A model generated the notes under the pieces. That model saw only the letters and a program-made list of their open reading frames with translations. It was not told where the DNA came from and did no database searches. Made by a program: the position numbers and the translations under genes. 64,000 nucleotides of DNA, taken from positions 62,001-126,000 of the forward strand of contig NZ_RCZH01000018.1 of the NCBI RefSeq assembly GCF_006438875.1, read 5' to 3'. Origin of the DNA: Flavobacterium pectinovorum. Its GTDB lineage: Bacteria > Bacteroidota > Bacteroidia > Flavobacteriales > Flavobacteriaceae. This document shows, one piece after another, positions 34,304 to 43,916 of the stretch. Positions within the stretch are counted from its first letter, which is position 1, and each line of letters starts with the position of its first letter.

Positions 34304-35440
34304 TTATTGATATTTCTTTGAGAGCCATTTCCTAACCGGAATATCATATAATTTGAGAAAAATATAAGAAATTACAATGCAGAGAATTAAAACAAGGAAT
34401 GCAACCCCAGGCGAATCTTCGAGTTGAATATTGTTATTGGATACCCATGCATAATAGATGTACAAAATTGGAAAGTGTGTAATGTAGATCGGGTACGATA
34501 TATCACCCAAAAAACTGCACAGACGTTTTGAAACAGCACTCTTAATACTTCCGCTGGCGCCTATATAAACCACTAAAGGGAATAATAATATAATAGTAAG
34601 CGAATCATAAATTCCGTTCCACCATAAATACTCAGAACCTCCTACTCTTGGGAATGACATGATTGCAACAATAAGTATACTGCTCCATAAAAATGCATTT
34701 TTAATGTTTCCTGATTTAAATAATCTGCGAAGCAGTATACCCGCCAAAAAAGGGAAAGTTAATCTGGTAAATCCTATACGCAGCTGTTCGGGCTCCAGTG
34801 ACCACCCTCCTATAATATCTCCGTGCGGACTAAAAACGGCTAACTGTATCAGTGCAAATGCTGAAATCAAAACCAGGATCCACATTACTGTATTAGAAAC
34901 CTTGCGTAGAATTAATGCGTAGAAAATATTGGCAATATATTCAAAAAACAAAGACCATGCAGGACCATTTAAAGGATACATTTCACTCCATCCTCTAATA
35001 TCCAGTGAACCCGGTACAGGTATTAAGAACCACCCAAGCACCATTACCACAATAAGTTTCCAAAAAGAGGTTCCTTCTATTGCGGGAAACATAGAAGAGG
35101 CTGCATAATAAAAACAAACTGCCCCCAATGTCATGCCTACAATTATCATAGGATGTAGACGTATCAGTCTTCTTTTGAAAAATCCTGTAATAGACATTGT
35201 ATTCCACCTGTCATCATATGCGTGAGCGATTACAAAACCTGAGAGAAGAAAGAAAAAATCAACTGCCAGATAACCATGATTGATAAGCTGTTGAGTATGA
35301 TCACCTCCTGAGAAAACTTCGAGAATATGAAAGGCAACCACCAGAACAGCGGCTACACCGCGAAGCCCGTCAAGAATTTCATAATGTTTTTTAGAATCCT
35401 TGAAAACGGTTCCTTTTCCTTGCGAAGAAATAATTTCCAT
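34304..35440 (-). CDS. OafA/YrhL-type membrane acyltransferase
   Basis: The 378-residue integral membrane protein has about ten helices and the acyltransferase-3 family signatures. Near the N-terminus are LDGLRGVAAVLVVAFHILEV with the conserved R and H, then VDFFFLLSGFVIAHAYDDRW and KRRLIRLHPMIIVG. It would transfer an acyl group, usually acetyl, to a sugar. It follows the two GH3 genes at 32 bases and is probably the last gene of that operon. Confidence 0.88.
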   Translation of the reverse strand: MEIISSQGKGTVFKDSKKHYEILDGLRGVAAVLVVAFHILEVFSGGDHTQQLINHGYLAVDFFFLLSGFVIAHAYDDRWNTMSITGFFKRRLIRLHPMIIVGMTLGAVCFYYAASSMFPAIEGTSFWKLIVVMVLGWFLIPVPGSLDIRGWSEMYPLNGPAWSLFFEYIANIFYALILRKVSNTVMWILVLISAFALIQLAVFSPHGDIIGGWSLEPEQLRIGFTRLTFPFLAGILLRRLFKSGNIKNAFLWSSILIVAIMSFPRVGGSEYLWWNGIYDSLTIILLFPLVVYIGASGSIKSAVSKRLCSFLGDISYPIYITHFPILYIYYAWVSNNNIQLEDSPGVAFLVLILCIVISYIFLKLYDIPVRKWLSKKYQ

Positions 35441-35472
35441 TTATATTGTGTTTTTGATTTATAATAATTGAA

Positions 35473-37683
35473 TTATTTTAGACGGAAACTAATTTTGGCT
35501 CTGATATCTGCTGATGAAGCTCCTATTAAAGCCTGAAATTCGCCGGGTTCTGCCACCCATTGATGTTCTTTATCATTGAAAAAACTCAAAGCATCTTTCT
35601 CGATCGTGAAAGTCACCGTTTTTTCTTCTCCGGCTTTTAGAAAAACTTTATCAAAACCTTTAAGTTCTTTTATAGGTCTTGGAAGAGAAGATTTTACATC
35701 AGTTATATATAACTGAACGATCTCTGCACCATCACGTTTACCGGTGTTTTTCACCTTTATGGATAAAGAAATTGTATCATCCTTATTAATACTTATTTTG
35801 TCTGCTTTTATATCACTGTATTGAAATGCGGTATAACTAAGTCCGTATCCAAAAGGGAAAAGTGGTTTTATTTTTTCTTTCTCATGCCATCTGTAACCCA
35901 CAAAAATGCTTTCTTTGTAAGTAACCTCATCGCCACCCGGGAAAGAGGTAAAAGCGTGGGCTGCATTATCTTTTAACGCAACAGGAAAAGTAAAGGTCAG
36001 TTTCCCTGATGGATTTACATCACCTAATAATACTGCTGCCAGAGCGGTGCCTGATTCAGATCCCAGAAACCATCCCTGAACAATAGCCGGAACGTCTTTC
36101 TCCCAGGGCATAGCGACAGCATTACCAGAAATATTAATATAGATTAAATTGATATTGACTTTTACCAGCGCATTTATAAGTTCATTCTGCCCGTATGGGA
36201 GTTCAAGTTCTTTACGATCATTACCTTCACTATCCTGAAAATCACTTTTATTAAGCCCTCCTACAAATAGTACTACATCTGCTTCTTTTGCAACTTTTAA
36301 TGCTTCGTTTTTAAGTTCTTGAGCACTACGGTTTTCTGTAAGGTTTTGTCCTGAGACTACTCCGTTATAATTTCCGCTGGCATCTCCTACATAGCCTCTG
36401 GCGTAAATTATCTCAGCTTCGCTGCCAATTCTTTCCTGAAGTCCCTGAAGGGGCGAAATCTCATATTTTGCTTTAAGAGAAGAACTTCCCCCTCCTACTG
36501 TCATCATCTTTATAGCATTCTCTCCAATAACTGCTATCTTTTTATATTTTTTAATATCCAGAGGTAATAGCGCTCCTTTGTTTTTCAAAAGTACAATGCC
36601 TTCTTCTGCTATATTGCGTGCAGCGGCTGCGTGTTCCGGTGTACCAAAAGATCCCCACGGCCTGTTTCTTTCCATATTGGTCCTGAAAATCAGACGCAAA
36701 ATGTTTCTTATTTTTTCATCAAGTTCCTTAGTACCGACCTCGCCTGATTTTATCAAATCAAGATAAGGCTTAGCCAGATAATAATTGTCATAAGCATTAC
36801 TTGCTCCCCATGTAAGACCATCGGTCCAGGTTCCAAATTCCATATCAAGACCATTATAAATAGACTCTTTTGTATTGTGAACACCCCCCCAGTCTGCTAC
36901 TACGGCACCATCAAAAGACCACTCTTTTCTAAGAATATCCTGCAACAAAAAGTTATTATGACAACCTTGCAATCCCTTATATTTATTGTATGATCCCATA
37001 ACGGCCCAGACATTTCCTTTTTGAACAGCTGCTTTAAAAGCCGGAAGATAAATTTCATAAAGCGCTCGATCATCTACAATTACATTTACCCCATGGCGAT
37101 TAGTTTCCTGATTGTTTAATGCAAAATGTTTCACACAGGCAGCTACCCCATTTGATTGTACCCCTTCGATATAAGGCACGACCATTTCGCCGGCAAGAAA
37201 AGGATCCTCGCCCATATACTCAAAATTTCGTCCGTTTAACGGGCTGCGGTAAATATTAATGCCGGGGCCTAGTATCACATTTTTATTTCTGTAACGCGCT
37301 TCTTCTCCAAGACTTTTTCCGTACAAAAGTGACATTTTCTTGTTCCATGTAGCAGATAATGCGGTAAGAGCAGGAAAGGCAATACAGGAATCATTCGTCC
37401 ATTCTGCCTGCTGCCATTCATCCCATTTTACCTCAGGACGAATCCCGTGAGGACCATCTGTCATCCAGTTTTCAGGAATTCCCAAACGAGGTACTCCGGG
37501 AGAACTAAATTTGGACTGTGCATGCACCATGGCAATTTTTTCTTCTAGTGTCATTTTCGAAAGTGCATCTTCAATACGCTGCTCTACAGGTTTTGTATCA
37601 TCAAGATAAACGGGTAAACTTTTCTGTGCCGAGACATTCCACACGCACAGCATTATAAAAGCGGTAAATAATTTATATAACAT
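35473..37683 (-). CDS. GH3 beta-glucosidase-like enzyme
   Basis: The 736-residue exported enzyme has a signal peptide (cleavage near NVSAQ), the GH3 TIM-barrel domain (about 45-340) with GMTDGPHGIR-like NWMTDGPHGIRPEV, the substrate-binding CVKHFALN at 183-190 and nucleophile D264 in GAVVADWGGVH. The alpha/beta sandwich domain (about 365-590) and a C-terminal fibronectin-III-like domain (FPFGYGLSYTAFQYS, then VKNTGKRDGAEIVQLYITD) follow. It would hydrolyse beta-glucosidic bonds in the periplasm. The gene lies 14 bases after the second GH3 gene. Confidence 0.93.
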   Translation of the reverse strand: MLYKLFTAFIMLCVWNVSAQKSLPVYLDDTKPVEQRIEDALSKMTLEEKIAMVHAQSKFSSPGVPRLGIPENWMTDGPHGIRPEVKWDEWQQAEWTNDSCIAFPALTALSATWNKKMSLLYGKSLGEEARYRNKNVILGPGINIYRSPLNGRNFEYMGEDPFLAGEMVVPYIEGVQSNGVAACVKHFALNNQETNRHGVNVIVDDRALYEIYLPAFKAAVQKGNVWAVMGSYNKYKGLQGCHNNFLLQDILRKEWSFDGAVVADWGGVHNTKESIYNGLDMEFGTWTDGLTWGASNAYDNYYLAKPYLDLIKSGEVGTKELDEKIRNILRLIFRTNMERNRPWGSFGTPEHAAAARNIAEEGIVLLKNKGALLPLDIKKYKKIAVIGENAIKMMTVGGGSSSLKAKYEISPLQGLQERIGSEAEIIYARGYVGDASGNYNGVVSGQNLTENRSAQELKNEALKVAKEADVVLFVGGLNKSDFQDSEGNDRKELELPYGQNELINALVKVNINLIYINISGNAVAMPWEKDVPAIVQGWFLGSESGTALAAVLLGDVNPSGKLTFTFPVALKDNAAHAFTSFPGGDEVTYKESIFVGYRWHEKEKIKPLFPFGYGLSYTAFQYSDIKADKISINKDDTISLSIKVKNTGKRDGAEIVQLYITDVKSSLPRPIKELKGFDKVFLKAGEEKTVTFTIEKDALSFFNDKEHQWVAEPGEFQALIGASSADIRAKISFRLK

Positions 37684-37697
37684 AATTTTTTAGTTTT

Positions 37698-39980
37698 TTA
37701 TTTTAAATTAATCGAAGCGGTCTGCACATCATTACTACTGCTTCCTATCATGATTTGAAACTCTCCGGGCTCACTTACAAAGTCCAGTGCAGTGTTATAG
37801 AATTTAAGCATCTCCTGTGTGACTACAAACTTTACCGTTTTTGACTCTCCTGCTTTAAGAAAAATCTTTTCAAAACCTTTAAGTTCTTTTACCGGTCTTG
37901 AAATACTGCCTGCCATATCCCGTACATAAAGCTGTACTGTTTCTGCACCGTCTTTCGATCCTGTATTTTTTATATTTACTGAAGCTGTTATTGTTTGGTC
38001 ACCCCTCATTTCAGTTGCGCTCAACGTTACAGGACTATATTGAAATGTAGTATAACTTAACCCAAAACCAAATGGATAAAGGGGTGCATTCTTTTCATCC
38101 ATATAATTGCTTCTAAATTTCTCAAAGCCTTTGTCAGATGCGGGTCTTCCTGTATTTAAATGATTATAATAAAGTGGAATTTGAGCCACGCTTCTTGGGA
38201 AAGTCGACACCAGTTTTCCGCCAGGGTTTACGTCTCCAAAAACCACATCACCAATCGCTTGAGCGGCTTCACTACCACCAAACCATACATTCAAAATAGC
38301 TGGCACATTTTCCTGCTCCCAGACAAGTGTCATGGGTCTTCCGGCAAATAACACCAGAACTACGGGTTTTCCTGTTGCTAAAAGTTGCTCTAAAACTCTT
38401 TTTTGCACTGGCGGAATTCCAATATCTGTACGGCTGCTGGACTCTCCGCTCATTTCAGAAGACTCTCCCATTGCGGCTACAATCACATCTGCTTTCGAAG
38501 CGGCATTTAATGCCTCAGCAATAAGCTCATCTTCTGTTCTGTTGTCCCAGGGGATATCTCTGCCAAACATTGTGGCATTCTTCTGCATTATCTGGTCACT
38601 TAAAAGATTAGAACCCTTTGCATATATAATATTGGCTTTACTGCCGGCGGTCTGACGCAATCCTTCAACCAGAGTAAGAGGTTGATCGAGTTTGGCAGCA
38701 ACACTCCAGGTACCTACCATATTTGACTTTGTATCTCCCATAGGTCCCACTACGGCAATGGTTTTTGCTTTGGATAAAGGCAGAATATTTCCCTGATTTT
38801 TTAGAAGTACAAAACTTTCAGCAGCTGTTTTACGTGCTACTGCCCTGTTTTCATTGGTATATATTTCTTTCTGCGCTCTTTTAGTATCGCAAAACTTATA
38901 AGGATATTTAAACAATCCCAATTTATACTTTGCTTCAAGAACACGTCTGCAGGCCTGATCAATTTTTGCAATATCAACTTTACCTTCTTTTATAGAAGCA
39001 GGCAATGTATTTAGAAATCCTTCTGAAACCATATCCATGTCCAGTCCTGCATTAAGCGCTGCGGCAGAAGACTCTTTCAAATTACCCAATCCGTGATTGA
39101 CAATCTCACCTACTCCTCCATAATCTGCTACTGTAAATCCTTCAAAACCCCACTCTTTTCTAAGCACATCGGTCAGCAGCCATTTATTGGCATGGGCAGG
39201 AACGGCATCTACAACATTAAAAGAAGCCATAACACTCGCTACTCCTTGCTCTACTGCTGCTTTATAGGGATAAAAATATTCGTTGTACATGCGAATATGA
39301 CTCATATCTGCAGTATTGTAATCTCTTCCGGCTTCTCCGGCTCCGTACAATGCAAAATGTTTTACACAGGCCAGAATATTAAATTTTTCCGAAAATGTAT
39401 TATCCTTTCCCTGATAACCTCTTATCATGGCTTTGGCAATCTGCCCACCCAGATAAGGGTCTTCACCGCTTCCTTCAGAAACCCGTCCCCATCTGGGGTC
39501 TCTGGCAATATCAACCATAGGACTGAATGTCCAGCTGATACCGTCAGCACTGGCTTCTTTGGCAGCAATTCTGGCCGACTCTTCAATCGCTTTCATATCC
39601 CAGGTACAAGCTATGCCCAAAGGAATAGGAAAAACAGTTTCATAACCATGAATGACATCCATACCAAAGAGCAGCGGAATTTTTAATCTGCTTTCTTCGA
39701 CAGCAATTTTCTGAATTTCTTTGATTTTCTGAACGCCCTTGATATTGAACATTCCTCCTACAAGGCCTTTACGAATTTTTGCTGCAATGTTAGTATTGCT
39801 TCCCAATCCTGTTATGATATCTCCTTCACTAGGCAGATTCATTTGTCCTATTTTTTCTTCAAGTGTCATCCGGTTCATCAAACTGCTGACGAACGCATCC
39901 ATTTTTTGATCTTTTTGTTGCTGGGCATTCATGTGAAATGTTGCTGCCAGAAACAATACTGCTGCTAATTTTTTTTTCAT
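37698..39980 (-). CDS. bglX: GH3 beta-glucosidase, BglX-like
   Basis: The 760-residue exported enzyme has a signal peptide (cleavage near HMNAQ) and a GH3 barrel with IPLLFGMDVIHGYETVFPIP at 101-120, DPRWGRVSEGSGEDPYLGG, CVKHFALYG at 205-213 and nucleophile D286 in GFTVADYGGVG. The sandwich domain (about 395-600) and fibronectin-III-like domain (YPFGFGLSYTTFQYS) follow. The order of motifs and the length match periplasmic BglX. It is the first gene of the GH3-GH3-acyltransferase transcript. A different substrate from the second GH3 is likely, since the two barrels differ considerably. Confidence 0.93.
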   Translation of the reverse strand: MKKKLAAVLFLAATFHMNAQQQKDQKMDAFVSSLMNRMTLEEKIGQMNLPSEGDIITGLGSNTNIAAKIRKGLVGGMFNIKGVQKIKEIQKIAVEESRLKIPLLFGMDVIHGYETVFPIPLGIACTWDMKAIEESARIAAKEASADGISWTFSPMVDIARDPRWGRVSEGSGEDPYLGGQIAKAMIRGYQGKDNTFSEKFNILACVKHFALYGAGEAGRDYNTADMSHIRMYNEYFYPYKAAVEQGVASVMASFNVVDAVPAHANKWLLTDVLRKEWGFEGFTVADYGGVGEIVNHGLGNLKESSAAALNAGLDMDMVSEGFLNTLPASIKEGKVDIAKIDQACRRVLEAKYKLGLFKYPYKFCDTKRAQKEIYTNENRAVARKTAAESFVLLKNQGNILPLSKAKTIAVVGPMGDTKSNMVGTWSVAAKLDQPLTLVEGLRQTAGSKANIIYAKGSNLLSDQIMQKNATMFGRDIPWDNRTEDELIAEALNAASKADVIVAAMGESSEMSGESSSRTDIGIPPVQKRVLEQLLATGKPVVLVLFAGRPMTLVWEQENVPAILNVWFGGSEAAQAIGDVVFGDVNPGGKLVSTFPRSVAQIPLYYNHLNTGRPASDKGFEKFRSNYMDEKNAPLYPFGFGLSYTTFQYSPVTLSATEMRGDQTITASVNIKNTGSKDGAETVQLYVRDMAGSISRPVKELKGFEKIFLKAGESKTVKFVVTQEMLKFYNTALDFVSEPGEFQIMIGSSSNDVQTASINLK

Positions 39981-40293
39981 ATCTGTTTATAATTTTATCG
40001 ACCTCAGGTTTATTTTTCAAATTAATAAACCTTGATGTTGTAAAACTATAACGATATAGTACACGCACGGCATTGTAAAATTAAAATGTAGAACTAAAAA
40101 GAACACAAATCGCTATAAATCAAATAGTTAAATAAATAAGTTAGCTATTAAAAAGTAGTTGACGGACTCAAAAAAAGTAGCTAGAAAAAGAAAGCAAATC
40201 TGCCCGAAATACTACATCATTCCCTATACAGCTTTAGCTTTATACCTTGTGACCTGTAGAAAAAACAGGGATATAGAGAGATAATTATCCTTA
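39981..40293. other. Intergenic region upstream of the GH3 operon
   Basis: About 310 bases between the bglX start and the stop of the DUF6377 gene. It should hold the GH3 operon promoter on the minus strand. No exact TAnnTTTG box and no copy of the TTTGCAAAT operator was found. Confidence 0.4.
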
Positions 40294-41937
40294 TTACAAA
40301 CTGTGGAATCTACTGCCGGTTTTTTCGAGTTTTTTTGTGAATTCTTCTTTAGAATAAGTCGTTTTATTTCGAATTTTAGTTCTGTAATTATAAATGGTGC
40401 TCATAGAAAGTCTCAAAAATGAAGCAATTTTCTCGCTGTCTTTAATACCAAGCCTTTCAAGGGCAAAAATCCGAAGTTCTGTAGTGAGTATTTCTCCTTC
40501 TTTGAGTGTGATTTTTTCTCCTTCAGCAAGAAGTGCATTAAAATCTGTAGTAAACTCAGGATAAAGCTTAATGAAAACAGCATCAAATTTCCTGTACAGG
40601 TCATAAAGTTCCTGATCTATGATATCATTTGATTTTAAAACATTCGTAAGATCAACAAATTGTCTGCTGATGGCTTTTTTGTAGAGTTTTATTCTGTAAT
40701 CTTCCATTTTATTAATATACGACGAGCAGATATCAAAAAACTGGGCGATGTATTCTTCTTTTATATTATTAGATTCATTGAGCTGTTCGTTAAATACTTT
40801 AAGCTGATCATTAGCCGCCTGAAATTCTGAATTTAATTCCTGAAGTTCTTGTGCTGACTCTGAAAGTTCTTTTTTAATTCGGGACAAACGTCTCATCTGG
40901 CGATACACATAAAAAATCAAAACAATAAGAAAGCAACTGAGCACACTTACAGATACAATATAAATTTGAAGTTGTTTTTTATTTTTTTCTGCTTTTTTCT
41001 GATAAGCTGCATTTATAATCGAATAAAACTCTGACATCATCAGGGTCCTGAATTTTACATTGCAGAAAACCGCATCTTCCAGAGCCGACTTTGCATATTT
41101 ATAGGCTAAATCAATCTTGTCATTGTAGTAATTATAGATTGCGAGATTCTGTATGGCTCCCTGATCTTTTGTTGCAGTTTCTATATCAGTAATTGCCGCC
41201 AGGGTATAATAATCAATTCCTTGTTCATATTTTTTATTGCGCATACTAATATTTCCTAAAAGATAGGCGCACATTGCGTATTGAGATTTTTTAAGTTCCT
41301 GATTGTAAAACAAGTCTTCGAGATTTTTTTTTGCCGCAGCGTAATCTTTATTATCAATAGAACGCAAAGCTAAATTTACTTTATATTCTGAAGACTGAGG
41401 ATCTAAAATGGCCAGCAGTGAATCTCTATATATCCCAATTTGTTCATTGTAATACTTACTGGGATTATTAGTCGCATAATGCTCAAAAAACTCAATATAA
41501 AATTCTAAATAGGTCTTTTTTTGATTGTTTGAAAGTGTTTCGGTATCAATTGATTTCAATAATTTTTCAGATTCCAGAAAACGTCCGCTTGCTGAATAAA
41601 GATTCGCTAATTGCAGGACAGCATCTGTCTTGAAACTACTTTGCTTAAGTGAATCTGAAAGCTTTACATTTTTTGTAATAAAATACAAAGCAGAATCTAT
41701 TTTATATTTTCTGTATTCTGTATATAATTTTTGATTTAGCAAATACTCGGCCTCAGGTGAGTTTTTTTCTTTAATAGCTTTTCTGATTTTTGAAGTTCTT
41801 TTATCTTTTAGAGCAGCATAATCTGCTTTATGCTGTATCGCAAAATCAAGTTTGAGTCTTAATGAATCTTTTACATTTCCAGAACAGATATTGATACACG
41901 AAATTAGTATAAGTGAGTATAGAACTTTCTTGAACAA
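40294..41937 (-). CDS. DUF6377 membrane sensor-regulator
   Basis: The 547-residue protein has a signal peptide, a periplasmic helical/TPR-like domain (about 20-320, with repeats such as AVLQLANLYSASGRFLESEK), and one membrane helix (about 325-347, IYIVSVSVLSCFLIVLIFYV). A cytoplasmic coiled coil (about 350-395) leads to a DUF6377 C-terminal domain ending in an HTH-like segment (LSMSTIYNYRTKIRNKTTYS). Proteins of this plan regulate polysaccharide genes in Bacteroidota, much as SusR-type regulators do. It sits next to the GH3 operon, and a 26-bp operator-like sequence precedes it. Confidence 0.82.
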   Translation of the reverse strand: MFKKVLYSLILISCINICSGNVKDSLRLKLDFAIQHKADYAALKDKRTSKIRKAIKEKNSPEAEYLLNQKLYTEYRKYKIDSALYFITKNVKLSDSLKQSSFKTDAVLQLANLYSASGRFLESEKLLKSIDTETLSNNQKKTYLEFYIEFFEHYATNNPSKYYNEQIGIYRDSLLAILDPQSSEYKVNLALRSIDNKDYAAAKKNLEDLFYNQELKKSQYAMCAYLLGNISMRNKKYEQGIDYYTLAAITDIETATKDQGAIQNLAIYNYYNDKIDLAYKYAKSALEDAVFCNVKFRTLMMSEFYSIINAAYQKKAEKNKKQLQIYIVSVSVLSCFLIVLIFYVYRQMRRLSRIKKELSESAQELQELNSEFQAANDQLKVFNEQLNESNNIKEEYIAQFFDICSSYINKMEDYRIKLYKKAISRQFVDLTNVLKSNDIIDQELYDLYRKFDAVFIKLYPEFTTDFNALLAEGEKITLKEGEILTTELRIFALERLGIKDSEKIASFLRLSMSTIYNYRTKIRNKTTYSKEEFTKKLEKTGSRFHSL

Positions 41938-41980
41938 AACTTAATGATTTAAATTACTACATTCCAATTCTTATTGGGTA

Positions 41981-42006
41981 TTTGCAAATATATGCAAATT
42001 TGCAAA
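41981..42006. promoter_or_regulatory. Operator-like repeat upstream of DUF6377 gene
   Basis: It starts TTTGCAAATATATG and continues CAAATTTGCAAA, 43 bases before the DUF6377 ATG. It is the second copy of the sequence at 34201-34226, with one mismatch in 26 bases. Confidence 0.65.
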
Positions 42007-42519
42007 TTACTTAAATTATTATTTTTATAATTAAATTTAGAATAGTTTGTAATTTGTATAGTAAAGGTAACTCTATGGTGCTAAAAAAGAATAAAAAAGT
42101 CCGTTTTATAAATGGACTTGAAGGTAATAAAAATCAATAATGTTAATTTCCCCCCTTCCCAAAAATTAGTTTTCTACGATTAGGTACATACACTGCTTTT
42201 GAAGTACATATAAGATACAAATTTATAGATCATTACTAAAGGCAGAAAACGATACGTTAAGTTTTGTGGTAAAATCGTGGCACATGCTGTTTTTCAAAAT
42301 TACAAAATTCAGTAAATACAAGGGCTGCAGAGTTTAGGTTCGAAACTTTATTATAATAATATAATTTAATCATTACTTTAAAGCAACTATTAACCTTATT
42401 TTAATATTTTAGCGTAGATACACTAATCCAGAATAATCGCAATAAGATGGCAGAAATACATAGACGTCACACAACTGACTTTAAAAAGAAATCATTTTTG
42501 AAATCAAATATTTTTTCCA
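42007..42519. other. Intergenic region before repeat D
   Basis: About 500 AT-rich bases without a gene. At 42258 TTTTGTGGTAAAATCGTGGC resembles the left end of repeat B (TTTTGTGGCAGAACCGTGGT at 27956), which may mark another remnant of the same repeat family. Confidence 0.4.
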
Positions 42520-42650
42520 TCAATCCCCAACAGGACATCCAAACCAAATTCCTTAAGCCATCTAAAGACAGGATCTACATATAATAGTTAGCCAATCTCT
42601 TTAAATCTTCCATAAAATTTATAGAAATTTGTCCAGTCAAGCTCACCACA
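42520..42650. repeat. Dispersed intergenic repeat, copy D
   Basis: It contains ATCAATCCCCAACAGGACAT (from 42519), CCAAACCAAATT, AAAGACAG, GCCAATCTCTTTAAATCTTC, CATAAAATTTATAGAAATTT and GTCC. The minus strand encodes TGQISINFMEDLKRLANYYM and a stop. Before it, ATCATTTTTGAAATCAAATA matches the same position in copy B. Confidence 0.8.
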
Positions 42651-42659
42651 CTGCCAAAA

Positions 42660-42692
42660 GGCGCCAATTGAAGACAATTGGCGCTTTTTTTT
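42660..42692 (+). terminator. Rho-independent terminator after repeat D
   Basis: GGCGCCAATTG (42660-42670), loop AAGA, CAATTGGCGC (42675-42684), then eight T on the plus strand. The stem is identical to the hairpin after repeat A. Confidence 0.8.
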
Positions 42693-42709
42693 ATTATAAC
42701 CTTACCTTA

Positions 42710-43080
42710 TTTATTAGTCTAAAGAGCCACAGTAAGCTATTTTTTATTGCATCATTATAAAAAGGTGAGTGTATATCAAAGCTGAAAGAAAAGTTCCTGT
42801 GTTTAGGTTCTTCATCGATTTTCTCCTTCTGCAGCCGCAAAACCTATTTATTTTTGTGAAAGAATAGTGGCATATGGTATTAAAAAAAAACGAAAATTGA
42901 GTATTGATTAGAAGTACAAAAATTGGCTTCGAATATGCAGTTTTCCAAAGACAAAATAGGACCTTCAGCGGCCCTTAGCCCTGATTGCTTCGCCAGTTCG
43001 CTTCGCTCGTGTGCATTGAAATCCTTTTGTGCCGGGGTTTGGCACAAAAGATTGGAACGTATAGCGGGAACAGCTCCTAA
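42710..43080. repeat. Long dispersed repeat ending in GGGAACAGCTCC, copy 2
   Basis: It aligns with 25690-26026 and ends in CGTATAGCGGGAACAGCTCC. Compared with copy 1 it has a short extra GC-rich piece at about 42988-43015 (CTTCGCCAGTTCGCTTCGCT). Frames on either strand (42880-43119, 42923-43141) follow the repeat and are not taken as genes. Confidence 0.7.
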
Positions 43081-43216
43081 ATCAAAAAAAATATTGCTGA
43101 TCTGTAAATTATGTAACAAAATAAGGGCAATAATCCCCTAATTTTGCCCTTTAAAATTCAGCCGTAAAACAACAATAATATCTGACTATCTGCAGCTGTT
43201 AAGTAGATTAAGAAAA

Positions 43217-43435
43217 ATGAAGAAGTTTGAAATTAAAAAGGCAGGCCAGGACAAATGGCTTGTCGTGCACAACGAGGTTCCAAAATTTACCTGCCAGTTT
43301 GAGGATAAAAGATTTAATTATCAAAGGACCATTACAGGGCTTTCCAATCCAAAAGGCGATCCTAAAGAAGTGCAGCTGTTGCAGAGAATGGAAAAATGGC
43401 TCAGGGAGTATCATAAGGATAAAATAAACGGATAA
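43217..43435 (+). CDS. Small basic protein of unknown function
   Basis: The 72-residue product starts MKKFEIKKAGQDKWLVVHNE and has an amphipathic beta-type N-terminus and a helical, basic C-terminus (VQLLQRMEKWLREYHKDK). No signal peptide or known domain is recognised. It is oriented like the next gene, with 88 bases between them. A second frame on the same strand (43227) and one on the other strand are less protein-like. Confidence 0.5.
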   Translation: MKKFEIKKAGQDKWLVVHNEVPKFTCQFEDKRFNYQRTITGLSNPKGDPKEVQLLQRMEKWLREYHKDKING

Positions 43436-43523
43436 CAGCAGGATGATACTAATTTCAATTCGGATCAGGGAATATATTTAAATAATAATCAAATTTTCGT
43501 ATCTTTATTTAAACTATTATATC

Positions 43524-43811
43524 TTGGAAAAATCATCCGTTTATTTTGATAGGATACTGAGTAAACTTGCCCAGAGTTACCCCGGGACCTGCGCATTAGA
43601 AGACCTGGCAGTACTTGTAATGCCAGCTTACAATGTTATGAAAATATTTAGCGAAAATATTTCCGTGCAAAGAGACAACCATGCAAAAATACTAGATGCC
43701 CTAATCCTGCTGGAGGATCAGGGGTATATTGTCCTGAATCCGGCTACAGATGAAAGTTCAATAACCATAAAAGGCCTAATCAAAATAAATAATACGGTAT
43801 TTTTCAATTAA
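43524..43811 (+). CDS. Small protein, possibly winged-helix
   Basis: The 95-residue product starts with TTG at 43524 (MEKSSVYFDRILSKLAQSYP). The pattern of helices followed by ALILLEDQGYIVLNPATDES and a strand SSITIKGLIKIN is like a small winged helix. The box TATCTTTA at 43499 is one base off the TAnnTTTG promoter consensus. I cannot name a family. Confidence 0.5.
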   Translation: MEKSSVYFDRILSKLAQSYPGTCALEDLAVLVMPAYNVMKIFSENISVQRDNHAKILDALILLEDQGYIVLNPATDESSITIKGLIKINNTVFFN

Positions 43812-43916
43812 GTTTTTTTTTAAAAAGGGGTACTGAACTGTCTTAATATCCAAAATCCTGGGAACTCCTGTGTTATTGTTTAACTATTGTGTTTCGTTTT
43901 TAACTCTATAAAGCAA

